From: Amycolatopsis arida
Lineage (GTDB): Bacteria; Actinomycetota; Actinomycetes; Mycobacteriales; Pseudonocardiaceae
Direction: 5' to 3'
DNA: 64,000 bases
Assembly: GCF_900115565.1 (NCBI RefSeq)
Contig: NZ_FOWW01000001.1
Span: 965,462-1,029,461, forward strand
Under the pieces are notes generated by a model. That model was not told the DNA's origin, did no database searches, and saw only the letters and a list, made by a program, of their open reading frames with translations. Positions within the stretch are counted from its first letter, which is position 1; each line of letters starts with the position of its first letter. The position numbers and the translations under genes are program-made. This document shows positions 1 to 9,017 of the stretch, one piece after another.

Positions 1-1053
1 GGCACCGGGGTCGGTCGCCGCGGCGATGCGGGCGCCCACCCTACGAGCGGCGGCGAAGCTGGCCCACCCGGTCAACTCCACCAGCCGGGCGTCGTCGGCT
101 CCCGTGTCGCGGAGCCGAGCCACCGCCCCGTCGTCCACCTGGTAGGCGGCCATGGCGGTGAGCAGGGCCAGCCGACCAGCGGGCCGGTCCGGCGCCGGCA
201 GCGTGGCCACGGGGTCCTCGACCCAGGCCCGGCTCGGCCCCGGCGGCTTCCCGGACCAGCCGGCCAGCTCGGTGGCCACCAGTTCGCGCACCGCCGGCGG
301 CACCGACCGGGCGCCCGCCGCCTCGGCGGCGGCCGCCGCCCTGGCCAGCGCGCCGGCCACCGTGCCGTGCTCGGCGGCCCAGGCCAGCTCGGCCGGCAGC
401 GGCGGCACCGCACCGGCGAACAGCTCCAGCGAGCTTCCCGGTGGCACCCGGCCCGGCCGCGGCCGCAGCACGAACGCCAGCAGCCGGCGCGCGTACCGGC
501 GGGCCCGGTCGGGCGCCCGCGGCGGGATGGGCGAGTCGTCGAGGAACACGTTGACCATGCGGTTGAGGTAGGTGAACGTCACCGCGACCCCGCCCAGCTC
601 GGGCAGCCGCTCCGCGGGGAACGGCACCGCGCCGCCCTCCGCGCCGGCCCACGCGGCGAGGGCGCGCACCCCGGGGTCGGCCGCCGGCCCGGTCCGGTCC
701 CCGGTGACGGCGCCGGTGTCGCCGGGCGGGAGCAGGCCGTGCAGGGTCGCGCCGTGCACCTCGACGCAGTACGGACAGGCGTTGGCCCGGGAGACCGCGG
801 TGGCCACCACCTCCTTGGCCGTCCGCCCGGCACGGCCGTCGGCGAGCAGCGTCTCGCGCAGCATCGCCCAGGTGGCCGCCAGCAGGTCCGGCGCCGGCGC
901 GTGCAGGCTGACCGGCGGCGCCAGCATCCCGAAGTCCCGCTCCACCTGGGCGAAGACGCGGGCGACCACCCCGGTGGCGGCACCAGGCCGCACCGGGCCC
1001 ACGTGCCGGATCCGGGTCTGCGCGCCGCGCAGCGCGAGACGGACGAGCGACAT
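1..1053 (-). CDS. AhpD-fold / carboxymuconolactone decarboxylase-like protein (3' part outside window)
   Basis: The reading frame starts with ATG at 1053 after a GGAGG site and stays open to the left edge, so the C-terminus (beyond residue 351) is missing. Residues 93-100 read CPYCVEVH, the CxxC...H core of the AhpD alkylhydroperoxidase / carboxymuconolactone decarboxylase fold, where the cysteines act in thiol redox chemistry. AhpD domains are usually 100-180 residues, so this protein is clearly longer, with an Ala-rich helical extension after the core. It is the last visible gene of the minus-strand operon that begins at 11,965. Its exact substrate cannot be read; a redox role beside the P450 and GMC oxidase is inference. 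Confidence 0.75.
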   Translation of the reverse strand, partial: MSLVRLALRGAQTRIRHVGPVRPGAATGVVARVFAQVERDFGMLAPPVSLHAPAPDLLAATWAMLRETLLADGRAGRTAKEVVATAVSRANACPYCVEVHGATLHGLLPPGDTGAVTGDRTGPAADPGVRALAAWAGAEGGAVPFPAERLPELGGVAVTFTYLNRMVNVFLDDSPIPPRAPDRARRYARRLLAFVLRPRPGRVPPGSSLELFAGAVPPLPAELAWAAEHGTVAGALARAAAAAEAAGARSVPPAVRELVATELAGWSGKPPGPSRAWVEDPVATLPAPDRPAGRLALLTAMAAYQVDDGAVARLRDTGADDARLVELTGWASFAAARRVGARIAAATDPGA

Positions 1054-1079
1054 GCTTCCTCCCTGGACGTGGATTCTGG

Positions 1080-1670
1080 CTACCCGGTGACCTGCGCCAG
1101 GCTCGACGCCGCGACGTGCGCGACGCCGCCGACCGTGGCGCAGGCCAGCGCCCATCCCTGCGCGCCCACCGCGACCACGCTGGCCCCGGGCCGCGGCCGG
1201 CAGAGCGCGCACCAGGACAGCCCGACCAGCGCGACCACCAGCCCGGTGTGCAGGGCCACCGCGCCCCCACCGCCGAGCCAGGCCCCACCGAACGCGACGA
1301 GCGCGCCGCCCGCGGCGGCGGCCACCACGTACGGCGCCGCCCGGTGCACGAGCCCGACCGCCGGGGCGAACCGCGGGTCGCCCCGGTGCCCGGCCACGTA
1401 CAGCGGCACGCCGAGCACCGCGAGCAGGGGCACCACGAGCTGCCTCGGAAAGCCCACCCCTTCGGCCAGCAGCAGCTCCCCGAGCACGCCGGCGGCGGCG
1501 ATCCCGGTGACCAGCCGGACCGCGCCGCGGCCGAGCGGCAGGAACGGCCGCAGCAGGCCGAACCCGGCCGCCACGAGCACCGCGGTGAGCACCACGACCC
1601 GCAGCACGGCCGGGCCGGCGAGCACGGGCACGTCGACCCCGTGCTCGTGGATGACCTGCGCGGCCCGCAC
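1080..1670 (-). CDS. Polytopic membrane protein, DUF6239-like
   Basis: This 196-residue protein is almost entirely hydrophobic. About six membrane segments are visible, for example around residues 20-38, 52-70, 76-93, 112-130 and 140-156. It starts with GTG at 1670, four bases before the stop of the preceding gene in transcription order, so translational coupling is likely. I associate it with a family of actinomycete membrane proteins (DUF6239) found in natural-product loci, but that assignment is from memory. A CALC motif near residue 155 is the only cysteine pair. No enzymatic motif is visible; a scaffold or transport role in the operon is inference. Confidence 0.65.
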   Translation of the reverse strand: MRAAQVIHEHGVDVPVLAGPAVLRVVVLTAVLVAAGFGLLRPFLPLGRGAVRLVTGIAAAGVLGELLLAEGVGFPRQLVVPLLAVLGVPLYVAGHRGDPRFAPAVGLVHRAAPYVVAAAAGGALVAFGGAWLGGGGAVALHTGLVVALVGLSWCALCRPRPGASVVAVGAQGWALACATVGGVAHVAASSLAQVTG

Positions 1671-1674
1671 GGGG

Positions 1675-2259
1675 CTACTCGGCCGGCGGCCGGGGCGCGG
1701 AAACCGCGCAGCCGCACGCGATCCGGTCCCGCTCGGCCGGCAGCGGGCGCCGGTGCCGGACCATGGCCACCACCATCGGCACGAACACGATCGTGTTGTA
1801 GAACAGGTGCAGCTCCACCCGCGGGATCACCAGCTGGACGATGCTGGTGGGCTTGTCGAAACCGAGCAGGTAGGTCCCGGTGACCGCCTGCAGCAGCAGG
1901 AGCAGGTGCTCGAGGTGGTGCCAGAACTGGATCCACAGCGCCGCCCGCCACCAGCTCGCCGCGCGCCCGACGAACCCGTGCCGCAGCACGACGAAGCAGA
2001 CCAACATCCCGATCGCGTAGGAGTAGTGCAGCCACTCCGAGGTCACCACCCACGGCAACCACAGCCCGAGCACACCGAGCGCCTCCGGCACCGGCCAGCC
2101 GAGCAGGTAGACCTGCACGGCCTGGGCGATGTGCTCGGCCCAGTGCGCGAGCACGAGCACCGCGAACGCCACCAGCGCGGGCCGGTGCCGGCGGGTGTTG
2201 AGCGTCTCGACGAGGCCGGGCCGCGGGCGGGCCGGCCTCGTCGGCAGTGTCGCCGTCAT
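1675..2259 (-). CDS. Histidine-rich membrane protein of the UnbLVU-type operon
   Basis: This 194-residue membrane protein has about five hydrophobic segments. Paired histidine motifs lie inside or at the ends of them: HWAEH near residue 39, SEWLHYS near 74, and HHLEH near 114. Such clustered histidines resemble metal-binding sites of membrane di-iron or heme enzymes, but no known family signature is complete. The start is ATG at 2259; its GGAGG site lies inside the end of the GMC oxidoreductase gene, only 4 bp away, so the two are probably translated together. I do not recognise a named family. A redox or electron-transfer partner for the P450 or GMC enzyme is possible. Confidence 0.65.
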   Translation of the reverse strand: MTATLPTRPARPRPGLVETLNTRRHRPALVAFAVLVLAHWAEHIAQAVQVYLLGWPVPEALGVLGLWLPWVVTSEWLHYSYAIGMLVCFVVLRHGFVGRAASWWRAALWIQFWHHLEHLLLLLQAVTGTYLLGFDKPTSIVQLVIPRVELHLFYNTIVFVPMVVAMVRHRRPLPAERDRIACGCAVSAPRPPAE

Positions 2260-2263
2260 CGCC

Positions 2264-3916
2264 CTACCTCCGGGCCAGGTCCGGAACCTGCCGGGCGGTC
2301 GCGCGCCGGGACGCGGTGCCCCCGTCGGGGGTGGGCGCCCCGTAGGTGACCTCGACGCCCCGCTCCCGTGCCGCCGCCACGATGGCCGGGACGGCCCGCT
2401 CGGCGAGTGCCGCGATGGTCATCGCCGGGTTCACGGTCAACGCGCCGGGCACCGCGGAGCCGTCGGTGACGAAGATCCCGGGGTGGTCGCGCAGCTCGTG
2501 CCGATCGTCCAGTGCCGACGTCGCGGGGTCGTCGCCGATCCGGCAGGACGCCAGCGGGTGCACGGTGTAGGCGCCGACCACGTCATTGGTCCACGGCGCC
2601 ACGGTCGCCAGCCCGTCCCGCTCGAGGATCTCCTTGACCTCGGCGTCGGCCTCGGCCCACCCGCGCAGTGTGTTGGGTGTCGGGTCGTAGCGCAGGGTGC
2701 CCCGACCGAGCATCTGCTGTGAGATGCGGTAGGCGTTGCCGGTGGGCGGCGGCGGGCCGAACACGCCCTCGTTGTCGTCCTCGGTCATCAGGAAGATGGT
2801 CAGCCAGGACTGCCAGCGCTTCAGCATCTCCTTCTTCTCGACACCGAACCACGTGGGGTCCTCGCCGCCGGGGACCTGGGCGAGGATCGTGCCGAGGCCC
2901 GGCGGGAAGTACAGCTGCTCCAGCGAGTACCGGGAATACTCCGGCAGGCTGCCGTCCAGCCGGTCCCAGCACGCCACGGTCGGCCCCTTGCCGATCTGGT
3001 TGGCCGCGTAGGCGAGGCCGTCACCGCGGTCGAGGCCGAGCACCTCGCGCACCCGGTCCTCGTTGATCATCGCGGTGTTGAGCCGCTCGCCGTTGCCGGA
3101 GAAGTACCGGCCCACGGCGTGCGGCAGCGCACCGAGGGTGGGCTCGGAGCGCTGCAGGATCACCGGCGTGGCGCCGGCGCCCGCGGCCAGCACCACGATC
3201 TTGGCGTCCAGCACGCCGCCGCCGCCCTGCACGCGGTAGTCCTCGTCGTCGACCATCGTGTAGTGCACCCGATAGCCATCGTCTGTCCTGGACAGTTGCT
3301 GCACCTCGTGCAGCGGGCGGATCTCGGCGCCGTGCGCGAGCGCGGCCGGCAGGTAGTTGGTCAGCAACGAACGCTTGGCGTCGAACCGGCAACCGGCCAT
3401 CATCCAGTTGCAGTTGGTGCAGGTGGCGTTGTCGACCGCCACCGGGGCCGGGTTCGCGGTCCGTCCGGAGTGGTGGCACGCGGCCGCCCACAGCCCGCCC
3501 GCGTACGACACGTCGCTCCAGTCCTGCTTGCTCACCGGGAGTGACTCGCTGACCCGGTCGTACCAGGGCTCGAGACTGTCCCTGTTGATCGCCGCCGGCC
3601 ACATGCGACGGCCGATGCCGCCGTGCCGCTCGAACACGAACCGGGGCGCGCGGGGCATGGCGGCGAAGTAGACGACACTGCCGCCGCCGACGCAGTTGCC
3701 GCCGAGCACGCTCATCCCGTCGCCGACGACGAAGTCGAAGATCCGGGTGTAGGACGAGCCGAGCAGGAAGTCGTGCTCGAAGTCCGCGGACTCCAGCCAC
3801 GGCCCGCGCTCCAGCACCACCACCTTCGCCCCGCCCGCGGCCAGGTGGTAGGCGGCGATGGCGCCGCCGAAGCCGCTGCCGACGATGACGACGTCCGTGC
3901 GCTCGATGCTGCTCAT
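2264..3916 (-). CDS. GMC-family FAD oxidoreductase (cholesterol-oxidase-like)
   Basis: A 550-residue flavoprotein of the glucose-methanol-choline oxidoreductase family, expected to oxidise an alcohol using FAD. The dinucleotide-binding motif GSGFGG is at residues 13-18, followed by the ERG that binds the ribose near residue 36. A conserved GGNCVGGGS segment is near residue 72. C-terminal HPLASC and NPAMTIAALAER segments carry the catalytic His/Asn region. Cysteines 166, 169 and 176 form a CxxC...C cluster, as in some bacterial cholesterol-oxidase-like members. The ATG at 3916 overlaps the stop of the DUF5987 gene (ATGA). No signal peptide is visible, so it is probably cytoplasmic. The substrate is presumably the pathway intermediate. 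Confidence 0.9.
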   Translation of the reverse strand: MSSIERTDVVIVGSGFGGAIAAYHLAAGGAKVVVLERGPWLESADFEHDFLLGSSYTRIFDFVVGDGMSVLGGNCVGGGSVVYFAAMPRAPRFVFERHGGIGRRMWPAAINRDSLEPWYDRVSESLPVSKQDWSDVSYAGGLWAAACHHSGRTANPAPVAVDNATCTNCNWMMAGCRFDAKRSLLTNYLPAALAHGAEIRPLHEVQQLSRTDDGYRVHYTMVDDEDYRVQGGGGVLDAKIVVLAAGAGATPVILQRSEPTLGALPHAVGRYFSGNGERLNTAMINEDRVREVLGLDRGDGLAYAANQIGKGPTVACWDRLDGSLPEYSRYSLEQLYFPPGLGTILAQVPGGEDPTWFGVEKKEMLKRWQSWLTIFLMTEDDNEGVFGPPPPTGNAYRISQQMLGRGTLRYDPTPNTLRGWAEADAEVKEILERDGLATVAPWTNDVVGAYTVHPLASCRIGDDPATSALDDRHELRDHPGIFVTDGSAVPGALTVNPAMTIAALAERAVPAIVAAARERGVEVTYGAPTPDGGTASRRATARQVPDLARR

Positions 3917-4482
3917 GCGGGGCTCCCGGATGCGGTCGTGTCGGGATGGAGGTCGGCCAGCTTCCGGCCGTAGGAGAAGCTCGGCGAGCGCCACAGCCCG
4001 TCGGCGTCCGGCGTGGTGAAGCCCATCGCCAGCAGGCCGGGGTGGCCGTTCGCGATGGCCTCGGCGGTGTGCCGGTGGGCGGCGCTGTCGAAGGCCATGT
4101 TGCTGAACAGCGCGAGGCTGACCCAGCCGTCCTTCTCCGGGTGACCGGGCGCGGTCAGGGTGCGCACCAGCTCGGTGCGGTGCGCGAAGTCCAGCGCGAC
4201 GAACGCGGGCAGCGCGCCGTCCAGCTCGACCCCGCGCTCGGCGGCGAACGCCTCGGCGTGCTTGTTCAGCGCCTCGGACAGCGGCCGCAGGCCGGCGGTC
4301 ACCCCGGTCGCCGGGGTGCGCAGCAGCTCGAGCGCGCCCGCGGCGACGGCGCCCGGCCCCGCCGACGCCCCGGCGATGGCGTGGTCGCCGGCGGAGCGCT
4401 TCTCGCCGGGAACGATGGTGTCGGCGAACGCCTCCAGGGTCATCGTCTCGACCCTGTCCTCCTCGGTCGGGATGGGGTCCAC
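3913..4482 (-). CDS. DUF5987-like small protein, GMC oxidoreductase partner
   Basis: A 189-residue soluble protein beginning with GTG at 4482, eight bases after a GGAGG site; in-frame codons further upstream lie in the P450-gene spacer and lack a better site. The sequence has a helical core (ALEAFADTIVPGEK near residue 20; FVALDFAHRTELVRTL near 105) and a C-terminal SPSFSYGRKLADLHP motif. This is reminiscent of the small subunits that accompany GMC-type membrane dehydrogenases, where they help maturation or export. No Tat signal is obvious here. Its stop overlaps the GMC start by four bases, strongly suggesting the two proteins are made in equal amounts and act together. Confidence 0.65.
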   Translation of the reverse strand: MDPIPTEEDRVETMTLEAFADTIVPGEKRSAGDHAIAGASAGPGAVAAGALELLRTPATGVTAGLRPLSEALNKHAEAFAAERGVELDGALPAFVALDFAHRTELVRTLTAPGHPEKDGWVSLALFSNMAFDSAAHRHTAEAIANGHPGLLAMGFTTPDADGLWRSPSFSYGRKLADLHPDTTASGSPA

Positions 4483-4580
4483 GGCCGGTTCCTCCTCGGC
4501 GGGATGTGTCGGGCGGGATACCAGGACAGCAGGGGCGCGGCGGCGACGGCGTCTCCTCGGCTGCCGCGCCGGCGGGTGGG

Positions 4581-5987
4581 TCAGGCGGTGCGCACGGTCA
4601 TCGCCAGTCCATTCCGGACGCGCAGCGACAGCATCGGCTCGGCGACCACCGGCCGGCCGGGCACCGCGGTCAACCGCAGCTCGCGGGTGATCATGGCCAG
4701 CACGAAGACGGCCTCCATCATCCCGAGGTGGCTGCCGACGCAGAACCGTGGACCGGCGCCGAACGGCAGGTAGGCGTAGCGGGGCCGATCCGTGGTCGCC
4801 TCGGGGTCGAAGCGCTCGGGGTCGAAGCGGTCCGGGTCCGGCCAGAACTCCGGGTGCCGGTGCAGGGTGTACGGGCAGACCAGCACGTCGGCCCCCGCCG
4901 GCACGGCGTAGCCGCCCACCACGTCGCCGGCCAGCGCCTGCCGGGGCAGGATCCACACCGGAGGGTAGAGCCGCATGGCCTCCTGCACGACCATCGTCGT
5001 GTAGGTCAGCCGGCGCAGGTCCCCGTGCTCGGGAAGCCGGTCGCCGAGCACGGCCACCGCCTCCGCGCGCAACCGCTCGAACACGTCCGGGTGGCGGTCC
5101 ACGAGGTACAGCGCCCAGCCGAGCGTGCTGGCCGTGGTCTCGTGCCCGGCCAGCAGCAGGGTCACCAGCTCGTCGCGCATCCGCCGCCGGCCGACCGCGG
5201 GGTCGGGCTCGGCGCGGGTGGACCGGACCAGCCGGGAGAGCACGTCGTCCGCCTCGGGCCGGGTGTCGCCACCGGTGCGCAGGTGCTCGCTCACCAGCGT
5301 GGCGACCACGCGCTCCAGCTCGCGCCGGGCCCGGCGGAAGCGCCGCTGCCGGGGCAGCGGCACCCACTGCGGCACCATCGACAGCGTGACCATCTCGAAC
5401 ATCGCCTGGTCCTGCACGGCCTCAAAGGCAGCGCCAACCGTGCCAATGGAGTTGAATGCGTCGAGGTCGGTGTCGAGCAGCGTCCGGCCGAGCACCCCGA
5501 GGGTGAGCCCGGTCAGCTCGGCGGTCACGTCGACCGGCGGGCCGCCCGCCTTCGTCCGCAGCCGCGCGACCAGCCGGGCCGCCTCCTCGGCGACCACTCC
5601 GGCCTTGCCGGCGATCCGCCGGTGCTGGAACACCGGCTGGATCGTTCGGCGTTGGGTGCGCCAGAGCTCGCCCTCGCTGGTGAGCAGTCCGTCGCCGAGC
5701 GCCCGCCTGGCCTGCACCAGCCCGATGCCCTTGTGGTAGTTGGCGCTGTTGTCGGCCAGCACGTGCTTGGCGTGGTCGGGGTGGTTGAAGAAGTACAGCA
5801 CCTTGGGCCCGATCGCCATCCGCACCGCGTCGCCGTGGTTCCGGGCCGCGGTGGACATCAGCCGGAGGCGGTCGGTGGCCAGGTCTTTCAACAGCCGCGG
5901 CGTCGCCCGGCGCGGGGGGCCGGGTGGTACCCGGGGCGGGATCCCGTCCCGGGTACCACCGACGGTGCCGGGGACCACGGCGGTCAT
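4581..5987 (-). CDS. Cytochrome P450
   Basis: A 468-residue cytochrome P450 with all hallmark motifs: the oxygen-activating I-helix AGHETT (280-285), the K-helix ExxR as EAMR (336-339), the PERF-like segment near 390-393, and the heme-binding loop FGAGPRFCVG with ligand Cys416. The K-helix continuation RLYPPVWILPRQ resembles fatty-acid or terpenoid hydroxylating P450s of the CYP102/CYP110 kind rather than macrolide hydroxylases, but subfamily assignment needs alignment. No ferredoxin gene is adjacent, so electrons must come from elsewhere. ATG at 5987 overlaps the stop of the RnfD-like gene (ATGA), placing it in the same translationally coupled operon. Confidence 0.93.
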   Translation of the reverse strand: MTAVVPGTVGGTRDGIPPRVPPGPPRRATPRLLKDLATDRLRLMSTAARNHGDAVRMAIGPKVLYFFNHPDHAKHVLADNSANYHKGIGLVQARRALGDGLLTSEGELWRTQRRTIQPVFQHRRIAGKAGVVAEEAARLVARLRTKAGGPPVDVTAELTGLTLGVLGRTLLDTDLDAFNSIGTVGAAFEAVQDQAMFEMVTLSMVPQWVPLPRQRRFRRARRELERVVATLVSEHLRTGGDTRPEADDVLSRLVRSTRAEPDPAVGRRRMRDELVTLLLAGHETTASTLGWALYLVDRHPDVFERLRAEAVAVLGDRLPEHGDLRRLTYTTMVVQEAMRLYPPVWILPRQALAGDVVGGYAVPAGADVLVCPYTLHRHPEFWPDPDRFDPERFDPEATTDRPRYAYLPFGAGPRFCVGSHLGMMEAVFVLAMITRELRLTAVPGRPVVAEPMLSLRVRNGLAMTVRTA

Positions 5988-7048
5988 GCCGCGGCCGCCT
6001 CGCCGGGTGGCCGGCCGGCCCGCGCGGCGGGCTCCACGGCCGGCTCGGCGGCGGGCACCGCCGAGCCGGCGGTGGGCAGGCCGGTGACCGCGGGTGCCGG
6101 CGGGGCCGCCGGCGCGCTCTCGGCCGCCGCCCGCTGCTGGGCCTCCCGCTGCTCCCTGGCCTTGTTCACGAAGTGCACCGACCAGAGGAACCCGCCGCGG
6201 ATCAGGCAGACGGCCGCGGTGGCGAAGAACAGCCCGTAGGCGATCCCCGCGCCGGTGAGCAGCCCGTAGATCACCGCGACGCCGGCGCCGAAGGCGAACT
6301 GGGAGGCGGGCCGCGAGGGCGTCGTGCCCGGGTCGGTGATCATGTAGTTGGTGAACAGCACGAACGCGACACCGGTCATCATGCCCAGCGCGCCGAGGAT
6401 CGCGGTGTCCAGCAGGATGCCGCGCACCACCGCCTGCAGCACGAAGAAGCCGAGCCAGCCGGCGATCAGCCACATCCGGCCGGTGAGCTTGGCGTTGAGC
6501 ATCGTGCCGGCCACCAGGATGAGCACCGGGATCAGCCAGTCGACCACGCCGCCGACGTTCTCGGTGAAGTGGTACGGCGGCGCGATGCTCGCCCACGGGA
6601 ACAGCAGCAGGATCACCGCGATGCCGAAGTTGGACGGGTTCATGTAGTGCCGCAGCCGGCCACGCACCGGCGCCCGCAGCACCCACTTCGCCCCGACCGC
6701 GACGGTGATCCCGAACATCATCACCAGGATCTGGTCCTGCGGGTAGGTCAACATGTTCACCGCGAGGCTGGTGATGTGCGCGGGGTAGAGGAACTCCACG
6801 AACCCGCGCGCGCCGGTGCCGGCGAACCGCACCGGCCGGCCCTCCGCCCGCGCGCCGATCGTCTCCAGCACCAGCTCGACCGTGTAGCCCGTGGCCAGCG
6901 CCACGAGCGGCCACAGCCACGGCTGCTCGAACCCGAGCAGGGTGTAGCCGAGGATGTTGAACACGGTCATCGAGATGGCGAACCGCCGCAGCGCCGTGAT
7001 CACCTTCGGGTCGTGCCGGGGTGGGCTGGTCGTCTTCTGCTCGGCCAT
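5984..7048 (-). CDS. RnfD/UnbU-like membrane protein
   Basis: A 354-residue membrane protein with about nine hydrophobic segments and an Ala/Pro-rich cytoplasmic tail of roughly 60 residues. The conserved core (YMNPSNFGIAV near 134; NYMITDPGTTPSRPASQFAFG near 240) is the RnfD/NqrB-like signature in which a threonine can carry covalent FMN: here the TDPGTT segment is the candidate. Family members in enediyne clusters are called UnbU or E5. It sits between the ASPIC/UnbV gene (8 bp away) and the P450 gene (4-bp overlap). Involvement in electron transfer across or along the membrane is likely by family, but not proven for UnbU proteins. Confidence 0.85.
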   Translation of the reverse strand: MAEQKTTSPPRHDPKVITALRRFAISMTVFNILGYTLLGFEQPWLWPLVALATGYTVELVLETIGARAEGRPVRFAGTGARGFVEFLYPAHITSLAVNMLTYPQDQILVMMFGITVAVGAKWVLRAPVRGRLRHYMNPSNFGIAVILLLFPWASIAPPYHFTENVGGVVDWLIPVLILVAGTMLNAKLTGRMWLIAGWLGFFVLQAVVRGILLDTAILGALGMMTGVAFVLFTNYMITDPGTTPSRPASQFAFGAGVAVIYGLLTGAGIAYGLFFATAAVCLIRGGFLWSVHFVNKAREQREAQQRAAAESAPAAPPAPAVTGLPTAGSAVPAAEPAVEPAARAGRPPGEAAAA

Positions 7049-7055
7049 CTCCGCC

Positions 7056-9017
7056 TCACTTCTCCTTGGCCCGCTCGCCGAGCCGCAGCGAGTGCCAGCC
7101 CGGGGTCAGCTGAAGTTCCTGCTCCCGCACCTGACCGGTCCGGTCCCGCCACCGCAGGTGCACCCACACGGGTCCGGTGACGTTCTCGCCCAGTCCGATG
7201 TGGACGTCGGTGCTGCGCTTGCCGGAGTGCCCGCCACCGCCGTCGACCCCGCCCAGCAGGGTGCGGCCGTCCGGCGTGGTCACCGTCACCTGCGCGCCCA
7301 CCACCGGGGAGCCCGGCGCGGGCAGGACACCCGGCGTCTCCGGGTCGTCGTGGGCGAGTTTCAGTCCGAGGAACGCGCCGGACTCGGGCGCGGTGTTGCG
7401 GTAGAACACCGGCTGGTCCCACTGCCGGGCCACGGCCAGGTCGAGTCGGCCGTCACCGTCGGCGTCGCCGATCGCGATCCCCCGGGTGGGCACCGGCACG
7501 TCCAACCCGAGCTCACCCGCGATGTCGACATAGCGACCGTCGCCCTCGGGTGCGAAGAACCGCAGCCGCTGGCTGCCGGCGATGTCGTCGCCCTTGGTGA
7601 CGTGCGGCCACCACGCGGGGTCGGCCACCGTCAGGTCGTTGGCCGTGGCCAGCTCCTGCAGCTGCGGCCACCGGTTGACCTCGCCCTTGAGGAAGCCGGT
7701 CGCCTGCGCGATGTCCAGCTCGCCGCGGTTGGTGAAGTCGGCCAGCTTGACGTCCCAGCACCAGCCGCCCCATGCGGTGCCGGTCTCGGTGCTGCGGTCG
7801 GTCCACGGCGCCTCACCGCTCCGCAGCCGGGCGCGCAGCTCGGACGTGCTGCCGGCGGTCGCCATGAACTGGTAGTTGCTCTCCTGGATGCCGAACGGCG
7901 TGGTGATGTTGCTGACGAACATGTCGTAGAGGCCGTCGCGGTCCAGGTCGCCGAAGTCGACGCCCATGCCCTTGAACGAGTCCGCACCGATCCGCTTGGA
8001 CTTGGGCAACCCGGGCGCGTTCGCGCCGAGCACCGGCTCGAAGGCGATGGTCCCCGGGGTGGACCTGTTGTGCAGCATCGCGTCGCGGCCGTGGTCCTGC
8101 GCCAGGTACAGCTCGGGCAGCTGGTCGCCGTCCACGTCGGTGGCGCTGGAGGCGAGCACCCAGCCCTTCGACAGGTCGGTGGGCAGCACGTCGTCGAGCC
8201 GCTGGTAGCGCACCGACGGCTCGGGGCCCGCGTCGGCGCCGGTCCAGCGGAAGAAGTAGTCCTCGCCGCCGTTGCTGGCGTTGGACAGCGACTCGTTCAT
8301 CGCCACCCCGCCGGAGACCGAGCCGTCCAGCACCGGACCGTGCGGGAAGTAGTTGCCGAGGTAGATGTCGAGGTGCCCGTCGCCGTCGAAGTCGGCCAGC
8401 GCCACCGCGTTGCTGTTCCACTGTGGACCGGTGTAGCTCGTAGTGCCGACGTCGGGCACCAGCTCGACCGCCCGGAACGCGGCGGCCGACAGCCCCGGCG
8501 CGTCCGGCAGGGCTAGGTGCACGGTCGGGGTGCGGCCCCAGTAGTACACCAGCAGGTCCATCCGGCCGTCCTCGTTGAAGTCGCCCGGCGCGCAGCCCAT
8601 CGGCGCGGTGACGTCGGTCATCGGCAGGCCACCGGTGGTCAGCGCGAACGGCGAGTACCGGTCGGCCCGCCCGGTCGGTGCCGGGGTCACCACGACCTTG
8701 TCGATCCGCGGGTCGGTGACGCACAGGTCGTTGGCCAGCCCGTCACCGTCGATGTCGTTCATCGCGATGCCCGCGCCGACCGAGGAGATCCACGCGTCGA
8801 TGTGCTGGTAGTCCTTGTTGACCTCGCGGATCTCCTGCTGCGGGAAGCCACTCGGCAGGGCGATCGACAGCGGCTCGAAGCCGTACCCGCTCGCCAGCTC
8901 CGCCCGCTCCGTGGCGGAGGACTCCGGCAGGCGGCTCGCCGCGAACATGCCCGCGACGAGCACGAGCGCCACGATCCCGGCCAGCTGCTTACGCAGCCAG
9001 CGGACTGTCGCGGTCAT
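7056..9017 (-). CDS. CRTAC1/ASPIC-domain VCBS-repeat protein (UnbV-like)
   Basis: A 653-residue exported or membrane-anchored protein. Residues 9-26 form a signal anchor after a basic start. At least six FG-GAP/VCBS calcium-binding loops follow, with sequences such as DIDGDG, DFNEDG, DFDGDG, DLDRDG and DADGDG, suggesting a beta-propeller outside the membrane. The last 110 residues form an ASPIC/UnbV domain (GAQVTVTTPDG near residue 545, then GGGGHSG and HIGLGEN). UnbV/E4 is one of the conserved partner proteins of enediyne synthases. The ATG at 9017 follows AGGAGGTG and overlaps the stop of the preceding DUF1702 gene by four bases. Its biochemical role is unknown even in enediyne systems. Confidence 0.9.
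   Translation of the reverse strand: MTATVRWLRKQLAGIVALVLVAGMFAASRLPESSATERAELASGYGFEPLSIALPSGFPQQEIREVNKDYQHIDAWISSVGAGIAMNDIDGDGLANDLCVTDPRIDKVVVTPAPTGRADRYSPFALTTGGLPMTDVTAPMGCAPGDFNEDGRMDLLVYYWGRTPTVHLALPDAPGLSAAAFRAVELVPDVGTTSYTGPQWNSNAVALADFDGDGHLDIYLGNYFPHGPVLDGSVSGGVAMNESLSNASNGGEDYFFRWTGADAGPEPSVRYQRLDDVLPTDLSKGWVLASSATDVDGDQLPELYLAQDHGRDAMLHNRSTPGTIAFEPVLGANAPGLPKSKRIGADSFKGMGVDFGDLDRDGLYDMFVSNITTPFGIQESNYQFMATAGSTSELRARLRSGEAPWTDRSTETGTAWGGWCWDVKLADFTNRGELDIAQATGFLKGEVNRWPQLQELATANDLTVADPAWWPHVTKGDDIAGSQRLRFFAPEGDGRYVDIAGELGLDVPVPTRGIAIGDADGDGRLDLAVARQWDQPVFYRNTAPESGAFLGLKLAHDDPETPGVLPAPGSPVVGAQVTVTTPDGRTLLGGVDGGGGHSGKRSTDVHIGLGENVTGPVWVHLRWRDRTGQVREQELQLTPGWHSLRLGERAKEK

Noticed and set aside
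41..2062. Long minus-strand frame of 673 codons
   Set aside because: It spans the ends of three well-supported genes in another frame, with Arg/Ala/Gly-rich shadow translation and no ribosome site.
4581..6920. 779-codon frame joining the P450 to upstream sequence
   Set aside because: The part before 5987 is a shadow of the RnfD-like membrane gene; the P450 has its own ATG with a stop/start overlap.
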